A DNA stretch of 64,000 bases from Solirubrobacter sp963798325 (lineage in GTDB: Bacteria; Actinomycetota; Thermoleophilia; Solirubrobacterales; Solirubrobacteraceae), in contig CAWCSS010000009.1 in the NCBI GenBank assembly GCA_963798325.1, positions 682,001-746,000 on the forward strand, given 5' to 3'. Made by a program: the position numbers and the translations under genes. Under the pieces are notes generated by a model, which did no database searches, had not been told where the DNA came from, and was given only the letters and a program-made list of their open reading frames with translations. Within the stretch, counting starts at the first letter, position 1, and each line of letters begins with the position of its first letter. Shown here in pieces: positions 35,561 to 46,157 of this stretch.

Positions 35561-38500
35561 TTACGGAGTCGTGGTCGACAGCGTGAAGGTCAGCGTCTTG
35601 CCGTAGCTACCGGTACGCAGAGCGTCGTTGGCAGCGATGGCCTGCTGGAACGCGATGGTGACCGAGTCGTTGGACACCGGAGCGTTGTAGGTCAGCAGCG
35701 TCAGCGGGTTCGAGGAGCCGCCGACGGGCGCGAACGCGCTGCCGGTGCCCTTCGCGCTCGTCGCCTTGGCCGTGAGGGCCGCGGGCAGCGAGAACGTGCC
35801 GTTGACGAGGTGACCCGTCGCGAACGAGCTCGGATCGGCGACGCTCAGCGCCGCGTCACCGGCCGTCGAGATGACGTTGGCCGTGGTGCTCGCGTTGTAC
35901 GTGTTGGCGACGCCCGGGGTGAAGGCCCCGAAGGTCGCGGGCGTGCCGAGCGTGAGCGCCAGGGTCGCCGGCACGGAGCCGCCGACCGAGCCGGGCGTGC
36001 TGGTCTCCTGGACCGTCACGCCGTTGCCGCCGAACTCGAGCCAGTTCAGGTTGAACAGGCTGCCGCCGGTCGAGCCGCCGCTGAGCGTGCGGAACGTCAC
36101 GAACAGCTCGTGCTTGCCCGCCGCGGCGGAGATCGGCACGGTGATGGTCGCCCATGTGTCCGAGCCGCCCGTCGAGGTCAGGTTCGCCGTGGCGATGACC
36201 GGGCCGGTGATCGAGTCCTGACGGATGTCGATGCCCGCCAGCGGCGAGCCCACGGTGCGGCCATTGCCGCCGTCCGCGTAGCGGATCGCGATCGTGTCGG
36301 CCTGGAACAGGTCGAACGGACCGTTGAGCTGCAGCCAGTCCGCGGCGCCGAGGCTGTTGCGGTGCAGCTGGCTGTTCTGGCCGGTCGGATCGGTGTTGGT
36401 GGCCGTCGTCGTGCCGGACTGGGTGACGACGTGCTCGACCTCCTGGCGCTTCTGACGGACCTGCACCTGGGTGGTCGTGGTCAGCGGCGGAGCGGCCGAG
36501 CTGGCGCCCTGGCCGCCCTTGTCCGTGTAGGTCGCCGAGATGACGCCGAACACGTTGCCGCCGTGCGAGACGTCGGCCGCGTCGGTCTGCAGGAAGCCCG
36601 TGCAGCCGGTCGAGGAGCCCTCGGCGTGGCCGTGCGTGTCATGGCCGAGCACGAACGTCGTCACGACGTCGGTGCAGTTGATCGACGGATCCTCGGGATC
36701 GGTGACCGTCACCTTGTACTGGAGCTTGTCGCCGAAGGAGAACAGGCCGCCGTCGACCGGGCCGGTGATCGTCACGGTCGGGCTCGTGTTGCCGACCGTG
36801 ATGATCGTCGAGAGCGTCGACGACTGGCCCGAGGAGTCGATGACCTTCAGGATGGCCGTGTAGCGGCCGGCCGTGGTGTAGGTGTGCGTCGGGTCGGCCT
36901 CGGTCGAGAGCGGCGAACCGTCGCCGAAGTCCCACTCGAAGCGGATCGAGTCACCCGGGTCGGGGTCGGACGAGCCCGAGCCCTTGAAGTTGACCGTCAG
37001 CGGCACGCCGCCGTCGGTCTTGTCCGCGGTGAGCACGGCCTTGGGCGCGCGCTGGCCCTTGACGTACTCGAAGCGGTACAGGCCGGCGTCCGGGTTGATG
37101 TTGAAGAACCCGTCGCCGTACGTGAGCAGGTACAGGTCGCCGTCGGCGCCGAACTGCATGTCCATCGGGTTGTCGCACTCGAACTCGAACGGCGTCGTGA
37201 CCAGGGCCTGGCCGCAGTCGAGCGTGTTGTTGATCTTGAACACGCGGTTCTGCGAGTCCAGCTTCATCTCGCGCAGCGTGTCCTGGCCGAACTCGCCCAT
37301 GAAGATCGAGTTGTCGTAGTACGCCGGGAACTTCTTGGTGTTGGCGTTGGCCGCCTCGTAGTGGTACTTGACGATGCCGTGCGGAGCCACACCACCGGTG
37401 TAGAGCTCCGGGAACAGCCGCGGGCACTCGGTCGTCGAGCCCGGAGCGATCGGGCCCGGGGTCGGCGCGTAGTAGCCGGGGCACGGCGTACCCAGCGGCG
37501 CCGTGGCGTTGTTGTCGCGGTAGGAGTACCAGATGTCCGGATCGCTGACCGGGGGCGTCAGGGCGAGACCGGGCTCGAAGGCCGGGCCGCCGTCCCTGGT
37601 CCAGCGCGACGTGTTCGGCAGCGCGTCGGTGCGACCGCAGTCGTTCGACGGCGGAGTCCGTCGCCGGGATGCCGACGGTCGTGGAGCCCGGAGCGAACTC
37701 GAGGAACTCCCACTTGTTGTAGCCGACCGTGCTCGAGTAGCAGAGCGGGTATCCGTAGTTGGCCGGGTGGCGCACGATCTCGTAGCGGCCGATGCCCGAG
37801 GGACCACGCCCGCGCTGCGGCGTGTTGGAGTCCGGCGAGTAGTCGGAGATGTAGGCGACGTTGTTCTCGTCGACCTGGATGCGGAACGGGTTGCGGAAGC
37901 CCATCGCGTAGATCTCGGGACGGAACTTCGTGTTGAAGTCCGCCTGCGAGGCGACGGCCGGGAAGTTGGCGGCCGAGTATTCCTTCAGGTTGCCGGCCGG
38001 GATGGTGTACGCGCCGGTGCCCGAGCCCGTGTCGGCCTTGTTGAAGTCGGCGGACGTCATGTTGTCCTTGACCTTGATCCGGAGGATCTTGCCGCGGAGG
38101 TCGTTGGTGTTGGTCGTCGAGCGACGATCGTCGCCGGTCACGCGCTGGTACATGCCGCCGTCCAGCGGCGTGACGCCCAGCGAGCCGTTGTTCGCGGTGG
38201 CCATCGCGGCCGTCGCGGTCGGGTTGGTGCCGGTCAGGCCGGAGCCGTCGACGGTCATCAGCGGCTGGTCCTTGCCGGCCAGCGCGCGACGGAAGAAGAC
38301 GTTGACGTTGGCCGTGTTGGCCGGGCCGCCACTCGTCTGGATGTTGTCGACGCCGACGTTCGACAGCGCCTCGATGGCGGCGTCGATCGCCGCGGCGTTC
38401 GCGTTGTAGGCGATCGGCGCGGTCGTCTGGCCGTTCCACGTGATCGTGAACGTGCCGCCCGTGGCGTTGGTGGTGCGGACGGTCTGCTGCTCGTCGGTCA

Positions 38501-39940
38501 GCTGGTCCTCGAACGGGCCGAAGCCGTTGGCGTGGATGCCCGCGGCCGGCGTGTCGTCGCCCGTGACCATCCACAGGTTGCCGGCCTTGTCGAAGTCGAT
38601 GTCACCGGCGACGTGGCAGCACTCCTGGCGGTTGTTGTTGACCCGCAGCAGCTGCTGCTCGGAGTTGAGGTCCAGGTGCGGACCCGTCGCGTCCTCGACG
38701 AACTTGAAGCGCGAGAGCTGGAAGTAGCCCACGTACGGATCCCACGCGGCCGGGGACGACGCGAAGTTCGGCACCGTCGTGTTCGGCGTGACCTGGTCGA
38801 CGACCTGGCCCGTGGACAGCTTGACGTTGGTGACCCGCTGCGGGGCGTAGTAGAGGTACACCCACTTGTCGGTCGCGAAGTTCGGGTCGATGGCCGGGCC
38901 GTAGAGGCCGTCCTCCGAGTTCGTGTACACGCGCAGCGTGTCCGGCAGCGAGGCGGCGCCGAGGTCGGCGATCAGCGTCGTGGTGCCCGTCTGCGGATCG
39001 TGCAGGCGCACGCCACCGCGGCGGTCGGTCTGGATCAGACGGCCGTCGGGGAGCTGATCGAAGCCGATCGGCTCGTTGAGGTTCGGCTGCTGCGTGACCT
39101 TGACTTCCTGGAAGTTCTTCAGGACGGTCGCGCCGCAGTCGGACGTCTGGGCGTTGCTCTGGCCCGCGGCCCACGAGATCGCGCCCTTCAGGTGCTGTCG
39201 TGCAGCTGCGCGTCGAAGGACGCGGCGCTCGTGCCGAGGCCGGTGTAGAAGGAACGACCACCCTGGAAGTCCTTGCAGAAGGAGATCGGGTGGTTCGCGC
39301 CCATCGTGCCGCCGGAGATGCCCTTGAGGACGTTGCCGGCCGGCTGCGCCTCGAACGGCTGCTCGACGACCGTCGCGAGGACGTGTGAGAGGCCGCGGAC
39401 GTTGGTCGAGAAGTTGTAGAAGCTCTCGGTGCGATCCCAGTACTCCGGGAGGTTCTTCGTCGCGTCATGAACGCGGTCGAAGACCTTGACGGTCGCGGTC
39501 TGCAACGTCGTCTGGCCCGCCGAGCGGGTGCCGAGGATGCTGGTCATGAACGACCAGGCGGGGTCAGTGTCGACGGCGGAGCCGATGCCGACGTAGCCGC
39601 CGCCCTTCCTGAAGTACGCCTCGAAGTTCGCGCGCTGCGCGTCATTGAGGGGGCTCGCCATGCCCGTGTTGAGGAACACGACCGCGCGATACGCGTCGAG
39701 GTTCGTCGGCGTGAACTGCGCACCCACATCTGCGGGCGCGGGTGCGGTCACGGTGCCGTCGCTACCGACGGCGGACGTGATCGCATTGATACCGGCGGTG
39801 CTGAGAGCGTCACTCGTGCTCGTGACGACCAGGACCTTGTACGGATCCGCCGGCGCCGCCTTGGGCGCCTTGGCCGATGCCGTGGCCGGTAGGACGAGGG
39901 CGAGGCTCAACAGAGCCAGACCCGCGCTTCTCCTCCCCAT
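35561..39940 (-). pseudogene. Secreted ThuA / glucose-sorbosone dehydrogenase / PKD / CBM protein, two frame changes
   Basis: ATG 39940 has a strong AAGGAGGA ribosome site and a signal peptide (LALLSLALVLPATASA). Order: a ThuA-like domain (VLVVTSTSDAL, FRKGGGYVGIGSAVDTD, GANHPISFC); a quinoprotein glucose/sorbosone dehydrogenase propeller (LPDGRLIQTDRRGGVRLHD, ECCHVAGDIDFD, RNPFRIQVDENN); a PKD domain (FEWDFGDGSPLS); a CBM6-like domain (DTIAIRYADGGNG); and a beta tail ending TLTFTLSTTTP. The frame changes near 39195 and near 37650; total ~1,459 aa. Family members act on extracellular sugars, as fits the adjacent sugar locus. Possibly functional if the indels are consensus errors. Confidence 0.8.
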
Positions 39941-40371
39941 CAACTGCTTCCTCCTTACGTTCGACCCGAGTGGTTCCAGCCCCTCTCCACAAGGCGGAGC
40001 ACCACTCCCGAACGCCATCCTCCCGACCTCGAGGCCGCGCGTCAAGCGAATCTTTGCAAAAGGACTCCAGAAGTCTGAACACAACCCGGCAAAAGACGGC
40101 GGGAATGCGAACGATATGCCACAAAGTGGACGCTGGTGTCCGTGTGGGACTCATCTTCTTTATGGCGCTACGGCGTCATTCGCCGAATATCGCTACTCGG
40201 AACGCACCATTTGCCTGACCGACCAACAAATGGCGCTCGCATGAGACTCAAATGAGTTGTTCCTGAGTGCGACGAACGGGGCGGATGTCCGGGTCCGCAC
40301 GCGCGCTCGGCCGAACTCACGCTCAGGTCGAGGGTGAGTCACGCGTTTTGCCTGAGGTGTACGATCTCATT
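39941..40371. other. 431-bp intergenic region between divergent units
   Basis: No gene is supported. It is less GC-rich than the surroundings. It holds the Shine-Dalgarno of the large secreted protein (about 39943-39958, minus strand), an inverted repeat CCATTTG/CAAATGG (40207-40213 and 40227-40233), a small ACTCA/TGAGT repeat near 40250, and at the right end the galM promoter/operator. Confidence 0.6.
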
Positions 40372-40384
40372 GTGAGCGCTCACC
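40360..40384 (+). promoter_or_regulatory. galM leaderless promoter with LacI-type operator
   Basis: TACGAT (40360-40365) ends 6 nt before GTG 40372. The palindrome GTGAGCGCTCAC (40372-40383) overlaps the first four codons. The same layout occurs at the lacI gene. Confidence 0.65.
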
Positions 40385-41346
40385 GGGAGGCGTTCGGGTC
40401 GTTGTCCGACGGCAGGGCCGTCGAGCGCTACACGCTCGAGGGTCAGCTGCGCGTGGCGATCCTGACCTACGGCGGGATCATTCAACGCCTCGAGGCGCCC
40501 GACCGCGACGGCCGCCTGGCGAACGTCACGCTGGGCTTCGACGAGCTCGACCGCTACCTCGACGACGTCTACGTGAGCCGGATGCCGTTCTTCGGCGCGC
40601 TCATCGGCCGTTTCGGCAACCGGATCGCGGCTGGGCGCTTCGCGCTCGAGGGCGAGACCTTCGAGTTGCCGCGCAACAACGGCGCCAACAGCCTCCATGG
40701 CGGGGCAACCGGCTTCCACACGCGGCTGTGGGAGGCCGAGCCGATCCCCACCGGGGTGCGCCTGCGTCGCCGCTCTCCCGACGGCGAGAACGGCTACCCG
40801 GGAACGCTGGACGTGACCGTCGATTACCGGCTCCAGGGCACCAGCCTGCGGATCGACTACCTGGCCACGACCGATCGCACCACGGTCGTCAACCTGACGA
40901 GTCACGCGTATTGGAATCTCGCCGGCGGCGGGACGATCGACGCCCACGAGCTGCAGATCGACGCGAGCCACTACACGCCGGTGGACGGCGAGCTGATCCC
41001 GACCGGCGAGCTCGCCCCGGTCGAGGGCACGCCGATGGACTTCCGCACCGCGCGGCCGATCGGCGGCTTCGACTACGACCACAACTGGGCGCTGGACGGC
41101 GGCAACCCCGCCGCGGTCCTTCGCGATCCGGCCAGCGGTCGCACCCTGACGATCACCACCAGCGAGCCGGGACTGCAGTTCTACGCCGGCGGGATGCTCG
41201 ACGTCCCCCCGTTCGGCCCTCGCGCGGGCGTCGCGCTGGAGACGCAGCACTTCCCGGACTCCCCGAACCGCCCGGACTTCCCCACCACCGTGCTGCACGC
41301 CGGTGAGCGCCTGACCTCCACAACGGTGCTCAGCTTCTCGGCGTGA
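40372..41346 (+). CDS. galM: Aldose 1-epimerase (mutarotase)
   Basis: 324 residues. Start GTG 40372 chosen from the TACGAT hexamer 6 nt upstream and the operator overlap. GalM landmarks: TLGFDELDRYLDD, IGRFGNRIAAGRF, NNGANSLHGGATGFH (His), the catalytic TSHAYWNLAG (His), FDYDHNWAL (Asp) and GVALETQHFPDSPN (catalytic Glu). It interconverts alpha and beta anomers of imported aldoses, consistent with supplying the right anomer of L-arabinose to AraA in the opposite-strand operon next to it. It likely belongs to the LacI regulon. Confidence 0.93.
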   Translation: MSAHREAFGSLSDGRAVERYTLEGQLRVAILTYGGIIQRLEAPDRDGRLANVTLGFDELDRYLDDVYVSRMPFFGALIGRFGNRIAAGRFALEGETFELPRNNGANSLHGGATGFHTRLWEAEPIPTGVRLRRRSPDGENGYPGTLDVTVDYRLQGTSLRIDYLATTDRTTVVNLTSHAYWNLAGGGTIDAHELQIDASHYTPVDGELIPTGELAPVEGTPMDFRTARPIGGFDYDHNWALDGGNPAAVLRDPASGRTLTITTSEPGLQFYAGGMLDVPPFGPRAGVALETQHFPDSPNRPDFPTTVLHAGERLTSTTVLSFSA

Positions 41347-41355
41347 CGCGGCACA

Positions 41356-41395
41356 GCCGTCCGTCGCCGCTCTCTCCTCGGCGGCGGCGGGCGGC
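41356..41395. terminator. Hairpin between convergent galM and permease genes
   Basis: Arms 41356-41369 and 41382-41395 pair over 14 bp with two G-U pairs and a 12-nt loop. It lies between convergent stop codons and probably serves both. Confidence 0.5.
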
Positions 41396-41402
41396 TATGC
41401 GA

Positions 41403-42386
41403 CTACCGGTTGCGCGCGAAGACGAGCCGCTGTAGCAGGATGAAGGCCAGCAGCAGGCCGGCGATGAAGATCCGGGTCCACCAGGAGCTGAGCGTGCCGT
41501 CGAAGCTGATCAGCGTCTGGATCAGGCCGAGCACGAGCACGCCGACGACCGAGCCCGCGAGGTAGCCGGAGCCGCCGGTGAGCAGCGTGCCGCCGACGAC
41601 GACGGCGGCGATCGCATCCAGTTCCATGCCCACCGCGAGCGAGCCGAACCCGCTGAGCGTGTAGAAGGACAACAGGATCCCGCCGAGCGCCGCGCAGAAG
41701 CCGCTGACGGTGTAGACCAGCACCGTCGTGCGGGCGACCGGCAGGCCCATCAGCAGCGCCGACTGCCTGCTGCCGCCGATCGCGTACACGTTGCGGCCCA
41801 AGCGCGTGTAGTGCAGGACGTAGGCCCCGACCAGCACGACGATGATCGCGATGATCGCTCCCGCGGTGAGGAAGTAGTCGCCGAAGCGCACCGTGGCCTG
41901 GGCCCAGCCCGAGAACGTCGGCTGATCGATCGTGATCGAGTCCGTGGTGATGGCGTAACACGTGCCGCGCGCCAGGAACAGGCCGGCGAGCGTGACGATG
42001 AACGGCTGGATTTCGAAGTAGTGGATGATCGCGCCCATCGTCATGCCCAGCCCGGAGCCGACCACCAGCACCAGCGGCACCACGAGGTAGGGCGACCAGC
42101 CCTGCTTCTGGATCAGCGTCCCGCACAGCACCGTGCCGAGCGCGACGACGGCGCCGACGGAGAGGTCGATGCCGCCGGTGAGGATCACGAACGTCATGCC
42201 GACGGCGACGACGAGCAGGAAGGCGTTGTCGACGAAGATGTTGAGGATCACCTGGGCGTCGCCGAACGCCGGGTAGCGGATCGCCCCGATCACGAACATC
42301 AGGACGAACAGCCCGAAGGACGCGAGCACCGGGATGTACTTCGACGGCACCTTCAGGCCGCCGCGGGAGAGCGAGGCGGTGCTCAT
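41403..42386 (-). CDS. Sugar ABC transporter permease (YjfF-like)
   Basis: 327 residues with about ten hydrophobic segments; BPD_transp_2 family. Signatures: FVILTGGIDLSVGAVVALG, FIVTLAGLFLARG and NVYAIGGSRQSALLMGLPVARTTVLVY (cytoplasmic EAA-like loop), plus ELDAIAAVVVGGTLLTGG. YjfF is the second permease of the E. coli galactofuranose importer; with the araBDA genes here arabinofuranose/arabinose is more likely. The ATG overlaps the preceding permease stop (ATGA), forming the last gene of the operon. Confidence 0.9.
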   Translation of the reverse strand: MSTASLSRGGLKVPSKYIPVLASFGLFVLMFVIGAIRYPAFGDAQVILNIFVDNAFLLVVAVGMTFVILTGGIDLSVGAVVALGTVLCGTLIQKQGWSPYLVVPLVLVVGSGLGMTMGAIIHYFEIQPFIVTLAGLFLARGTCYAITTDSITIDQPTFSGWAQATVRFGDYFLTAGAIIAIIVVLVGAYVLHYTRLGRNVYAIGGSRQSALLMGLPVARTTVLVYTVSGFCAALGGILLSFYTLSGFGSLAVGMELDAIAAVVVGGTLLTGGSGYLAGSVVGVLVLGLIQTLISFDGTLSSWWTRIFIAGLLLAFILLQRLVFARNR

Positions 42387-43432
42387 GCCGGCACCTCCGC
42401 CTTGGGCTCGACGGGTCTGGGCGCCGGGACCACCGGCTTGTGGCCGCGCGCCTTGAACACCTTGGCGCGGAAGGCCGGGGACTGCAGCAGGCAGACGACG
42501 GTCACGACCAGCGCCTTGAACAGCAGCGTCGTCTCGGGCGGGATCCCGATCGAGTAGATCGTCGTCGTCAGCGTCTGGATGACCAGCGCGCCGACCATCG
42601 TCCCGGCGAGGTAGTACCGGCCGCCGGTCAGCGCGGTGCCGCCGATGACCACCGCCAGGATGGCGTCGAGCTCGATCCACAGGCCGGCGTTGTTGCCGTC
42701 CGCGGAGTTGACGTTGGACGCGATCAGGATGCCCGCGATGCCCGCGCACAGCGAGCAGAAGACGTAGGCCAGCAGGATCAACCCACGTGAGCGGATGCCC
42801 GCCAGCCGCGACGCCTCCGCGTTGCCGCCCACGGACTCGATCAGCATGCCGAGCGCCGTCCTGCGACTCAACGCGCCGGTGGCGGCGTACGCCGTGAGGG
42901 CGATGAAGATCGAGAAGGGGAAGGCGAGCCAGTAGCCGCCCCCGAAGAACTTGTACGGGTCGGAGTTCAGGGTGATGATCTGGCCGCTGGTGATCAGCTG
43001 CGCGATCCCGCGGCCGGCGACCATCAAGACCAGCGTCGCGATGATCGGCTGGATGCCGAGGATCGCGACGAGGATGCCGTTCCAGAGCCCGAGCGCCATG
43101 CTCAACGCCAAGGCGAGGGCGATCGCCACGAGCACGCCGCCGGTCGAGTTCTGATCGCCGAGATGGCTGATCATCAGGCAGCTCAACGCGCCGGAGATCG
43201 CCACCACGGAGCCGACGCTCAGGTCGATGCCGCCGGTGGCGATGACCACGGTCATGCCGAGCGCGACCAGCATCAGCGGCGCGCCGAAGCGCACGATGTC
43301 GATCAGCGAGCCATACAGGTGGCCCTCCTTGACGGAGAGCTTGAAGAAGTTGTTGGCGAACAGCGCGTTGGCCAACAGCAGGACCACGAGCATCGCCAGT
43401 GGCCAGAAGAGACGGTGGCGGGTGATGCTCAT
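42383..43432 (-). CDS. Sugar ABC transporter permease (YtfT-like)
   Basis: 349 residues, same BPD_transp_2 family as its neighbour. It has TVVIATGGIDLSVGSVVAISG, IQPIIATLVLMVAGRGIA, MLIESVGGNAEASRLAGIRSRGLILLAY (EAA-like loop) and a hydrophilic Pro-rich tail (PVVPAPRPVEPKAEVPA). Start ATG 43432 overlaps the ATPase stop (ATGA). Two different permeases per importer are typical of the Ytf/Yjf (furanose) subgroup, as opposed to AraH/RbsC systems with one. Confidence 0.9.
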   Translation of the reverse strand: MSITRHRLFWPLAMLVVLLLANALFANNFFKLSVKEGHLYGSLIDIVRFGAPLMLVALGMTVVIATGGIDLSVGSVVAISGALSCLMISHLGDQNSTGGVLVAIALALALSMALGLWNGILVAILGIQPIIATLVLMVAGRGIAQLITSGQIITLNSDPYKFFGGGYWLAFPFSIFIALTAYAATGALSRRTALGMLIESVGGNAEASRLAGIRSRGLILLAYVFCSLCAGIAGILIASNVNSADGNNAGLWIELDAILAVVIGGTALTGGRYYLAGTMVGALVIQTLTTTIYSIGIPPETTLLFKALVVTVVCLLQSPAFRAKVFKARGHKPVVPAPRPVEPKAEVPA

Positions 43433-44940
43433 GCGCTCGCCCCGCTCGCGATCGTGTCGACCAGCCGGTCCATCGTCAGGCCGTCGTCGTTGGGCAACTC
43501 GGCGACCACGCGGCGGTCCCTGAGCACCGTCACCCGATGGCTCAGACGCAGCACCTCCTCCAGCTCGGCGCTGACGAACAACACCGACATGCCCTCGTCG
43601 GCCAACTGGGCGACGAGCTTCTGGATCTGCGCCTTGGCGCCGACGTCGATGCCGCGCGTGGGCTCGTCGAGGATCAGCAGCTTGGGCTCGGTGATCAGCC
43701 AGCGCGCGAGCAGCACCTTCTGCTGATTGCCGCCGCTCAGCGTGCCGACGATCTGCTCGGCCTTGGCCGGGCGGATGTCGAGCGCCTTGATCCACTTCTC
43801 GACCAGCTCATCCTGGCGCCTGCGCGGGATCGGCCTCGTCCAGCCACGCGCCGCCTGCATGGCGAGGATGATGTTCTCGCGGATCGTCAGCTCGAGCACG
43901 AGCCCCTCGGTCTTGCGGTTCTCGGGGCAGAACGCGAGCCCCGCGGCCATCGCCACCCGCGGGTTCTTGACCGTCCGGTCGGCCACCACGCGGCCCTCGT
44001 CGGCGTGATCGGCCCCGAAGAACAGGCGCGCGACCTCGGTGCGACCGGAGCCCAGCAGCCCGGCCAATCCGACGACCTCGCCGGGGCGGATCTCCAGATC
44101 GAACGGAGCGATCGCGCCCTTGCGGCCCGCCTGCTCGGCACGCGCCACCGGGGTGGCGGTGGCGTCGATGCGCTTCAGCGGGCGGTCTTCGAGCGCCTCC
44201 AGCGTCGCCGCCTCGTGACCGAGCATCTTCGACACCAGCTCACCCTGGGAGAGCTCGGCGGTGGGCCACTCCCCCACGCGTTTGCCGTTGCGCAGGACGG
44301 TCATGCGATCCGACACCGCGTAGACCTGATCGAGGAAGTGGCTGACGAAGACGATCGCCATCCCCTCCTCTTTGAGCTTGCGCATGATCGCGAACAGCTG
44401 CTCGACCTCGCCCTGGTCGAGCGAGGAGGTCGGCTCGTCGAGGATCAAGACGCGCGCGTCGATGTCGACGGCGCGCGCGATCGCCACCATCTGCTGGACC
44501 GCGAGCGAGTAGGTGGAGAGCTGCGCGCCGACGTCGAGGTCGAGGTTGACCCGCTGCAGCGCCTCGGCCGCGGCCCTGCGCATCGCGCGCCACTGGATCC
44601 GTCCGAGCTTGCGCGGCTCCCGCCCGAGGAAGAGGTTCTCGGCCACGGAGAGGTTCGTGCACAGGTTGACCTCCTGGTACACGGTGCTCACACCGCCCCG
44701 CTGCGCCTCCATCGGGCTGGCGAACAACACCGGCCGGTCCCCGAGCGTGATCTCGCCGGCATCGATGTCGTAGACACCGGTGAGGACCTTGATCAGCGTC
44801 GACTTGCCGGCGCCGTTCTCGCCCATGAGCGCATGGACTTCGCCGGGGAAGAGGCGGAGATCCACATCGTCGAGCGCCTTCACGCCGACGAAGGCTTTGT
44901 GAATCCCGCTCATCCGCAGGATCGGGTCACGCGAGGTCAT
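43429..44940 (-). CDS. Sugar ABC transporter ATP-binding protein (YtfR-like, duplicated)
   Basis: 503 residues with two ATPase halves. Half 1: Walker A GENGAGKST, Q-loop TVYQEVNLC, signature-like LAVQQMVAIARA, Walker B VLILDEPTSSLD. Half 2 has a degenerate Walker A (LLGSGRTEVA) but an intact LSGGNQQKVLLARWL signature and LLILDEPTRGID, the usual asymmetric pattern of monosaccharide importers (RbsA/MglA/YtfR). It couples ATP to the two permeases. Start ATG 44940, 75 bp after the binding-protein stop, with a hairpin in that gap. Confidence 0.94.
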   Translation of the reverse strand: MTSRDPILRMSGIHKAFVGVKALDDVDLRLFPGEVHALMGENGAGKSTLIKVLTGVYDIDAGEITLGDRPVLFASPMEAQRGGVSTVYQEVNLCTNLSVAENLFLGREPRKLGRIQWRAMRRAAAEALQRVNLDLDVGAQLSTYSLAVQQMVAIARAVDIDARVLILDEPTSSLDQGEVEQLFAIMRKLKEEGMAIVFVSHFLDQVYAVSDRMTVLRNGKRVGEWPTAELSQGELVSKMLGHEAATLEALEDRPLKRIDATATPVARAEQAGRKGAIAPFDLEIRPGEVVGLAGLLGSGRTEVARLFFGADHADEGRVVADRTVKNPRVAMAAGLAFCPENRKTEGLVLELTIRENIILAMQAARGWTRPIPRRRQDELVEKWIKALDIRPAKAEQIVGTLSGGNQQKVLLARWLITEPKLLILDEPTRGIDVGAKAQIQKLVAQLADEGMSVLFVSAELEEVLRLSHRVTVLRDRRVVAELPNDDGLTMDRLVDTIASGASA

Positions 44941-44968
44941 GTCTCCGATTCTCTCCTCTGGTACGCCG

Positions 44969-44999
44969 CGAGCCGCCGTGCATGACACACGGCGGCTCG
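44969..44999 (-). terminator. Intra-operon hairpin after the binding-protein gene
   Basis: A 12-bp perfect stem (CGAGCCGCCGTG with its complement) and 7-nt loop lies between the binding-protein stop and the ATPase start. Such partial terminators or RNA-stability hairpins commonly raise binding-protein expression over membrane subunits. Confidence 0.65.
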
Positions 45000-45015
45000 G
45001 GTCCGAACGGGGTGC

Positions 45016-46023
45016 TCAGTACTGGCGGCTCGGCAGCGCCGTCTTCGCCGCGGCCTGATCGAACGCCGTCTCCTGCGTCTCGACACGGGCCGGCACCGAC
45101 TCGCCGGCCTTGACCTTCTTGACCAGCTCCATCAATTGCGGGCCGAGCAGCGGGTTGCACTCGACGATGTAGTTGATCTTGCCCTCCGACAGCGCCGTCA
45201 TGCCGTCCTTGACCGCATCGATCGAGACGATCTTGATGTCCTTGCCAGGCGTCAGACCAGCCCCCTCGATCGCCTCGATCGCGCCCAGCGCCATGTCATC
45301 GTTGTGCGCGAACAACAGGTCGATCTTCTTGCCGCTCTTCAGGAAGGCCTCCATGACCTCCTTGCCCTTCGCCCGCGTGAACTCACCGGTCTGGGACTGC
45401 GTGATCTTGAACTTCGGATCCTTGGAGATCACGTCGGTGAACCCCTGCTTGCGATCCACCGCCGGCGCGGAACCCGTCGTGCCCTGCAACTCGGCGATGT
45501 TGACCTCCTTGGCGTCCGCGAACTCCTTGACCGCCCACTCGCCGGCCTCGTTGCCCTCCTTCACGAAATCGCTGCCCAGGAACGTCTTGTAGAGGCTCGT
45601 GTCCTTCGAGTCGACCGCGCGGTCGGTGAGGATCACCGGGATGTTCGCCCGCTTGGCCTCGTTGAGCACCGCATCCCACCCCGACTCGACCACCGGCGAG
45701 AAGGCGATCACGTCCACCTTCTGCTGGATGTAGGAACGAATCGCCTTGATCTGGTTCTCCTGCTTCTGCTGAGCATCGGAGAACTTCAGATCCACGCCGG
45801 CCGTCTTCGCCGAGTCCTGGATCGACGTCGTGTTGGCCGTGCGCCAGCCGGATTCGGCGCCGACCTGCGCGAACCCGAGCGTGATCGCGTCGCTGCCACC
45901 CCCGCCGGCGGATGCGCCGGTCCCGCTCCCCGCGTTGCTCGAGTCATCGCTCCCGCACGCCGGCACGGCAGCCGCCAGCAGCGCAATGGACGCCGCCACG
46001 ACAACGCGCTTCTTGAAAAACAC
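45016..46023 (-). CDS. Sugar-binding lipoprotein of the ABC importer (YtfQ-like)
   Basis: 335 residues from GTG 46023 with a GGAGGAG ribosome site. Lipoprotein signal with lipobox AAAVPACGS (C23 lipidated), then a Gly/Ser linker. Periplasmic-binding-protein fold type I: ITLGFAQVGAESGWRTANT, VDVIAFSPVVESGWDAVL, VILTDRAVDSKDTSLY, LLFAHNDDMALGAIEAIEGAGLTPGKDI and NPLLGPQLMEL match the galactofuranose-binding YtfQ closely. It captures the sugar outside the membrane. First gene of the importer operon, with its own promoter, two operators and a 5' hairpin. Confidence 0.93.
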   Translation of the reverse strand: MFFKKRVVVAASIALLAAAVPACGSDDSSNAGSGTGASAGGGGSDAITLGFAQVGAESGWRTANTTSIQDSAKTAGVDLKFSDAQQKQENQIKAIRSYIQQKVDVIAFSPVVESGWDAVLNEAKRANIPVILTDRAVDSKDTSLYKTFLGSDFVKEGNEAGEWAVKEFADAKEVNIAELQGTTGSAPAVDRKQGFTDVISKDPKFKITQSQTGEFTRAKGKEVMEAFLKSGKKIDLLFAHNDDMALGAIEAIEGAGLTPGKDIKIVSIDAVKDGMTALSEGKINYIVECNPLLGPQLMELVKKVKAGESVPARVETQETAFDQAAAKTALPSRQY

Positions 46024-46038
46024 GCTCTCTCCTCCTCT

Positions 46039-46057
46039 GGCCGTCTCTCATACGGCC
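46039..46057 (-). promoter_or_regulatory. 5'-UTR hairpin of the binding-protein gene
   Basis: GGCCGT, a 7-nt loop, ACGGCC, immediately upstream of the GGAGGAG ribosome site. It may stabilise the mRNA or modulate initiation. Confidence 0.4.
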
Positions 46058-46157
46058 GGTTGCCGATGTCCCCGGACCCACTCGGCTTTCCCCAAGCGCG
46101 ATCTTAGGAGACCGCACCCTCCAGAACGAGTGATCCCGTACTCTGTGCTCAACGGCA

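Noticed and set aside
37533..39248. 571-codon plus-strand frame
   Set aside because: Antisense to the secreted dehydrogenase/PKD gene, Arg/Val/Asp-rich shadow translation without domain features.
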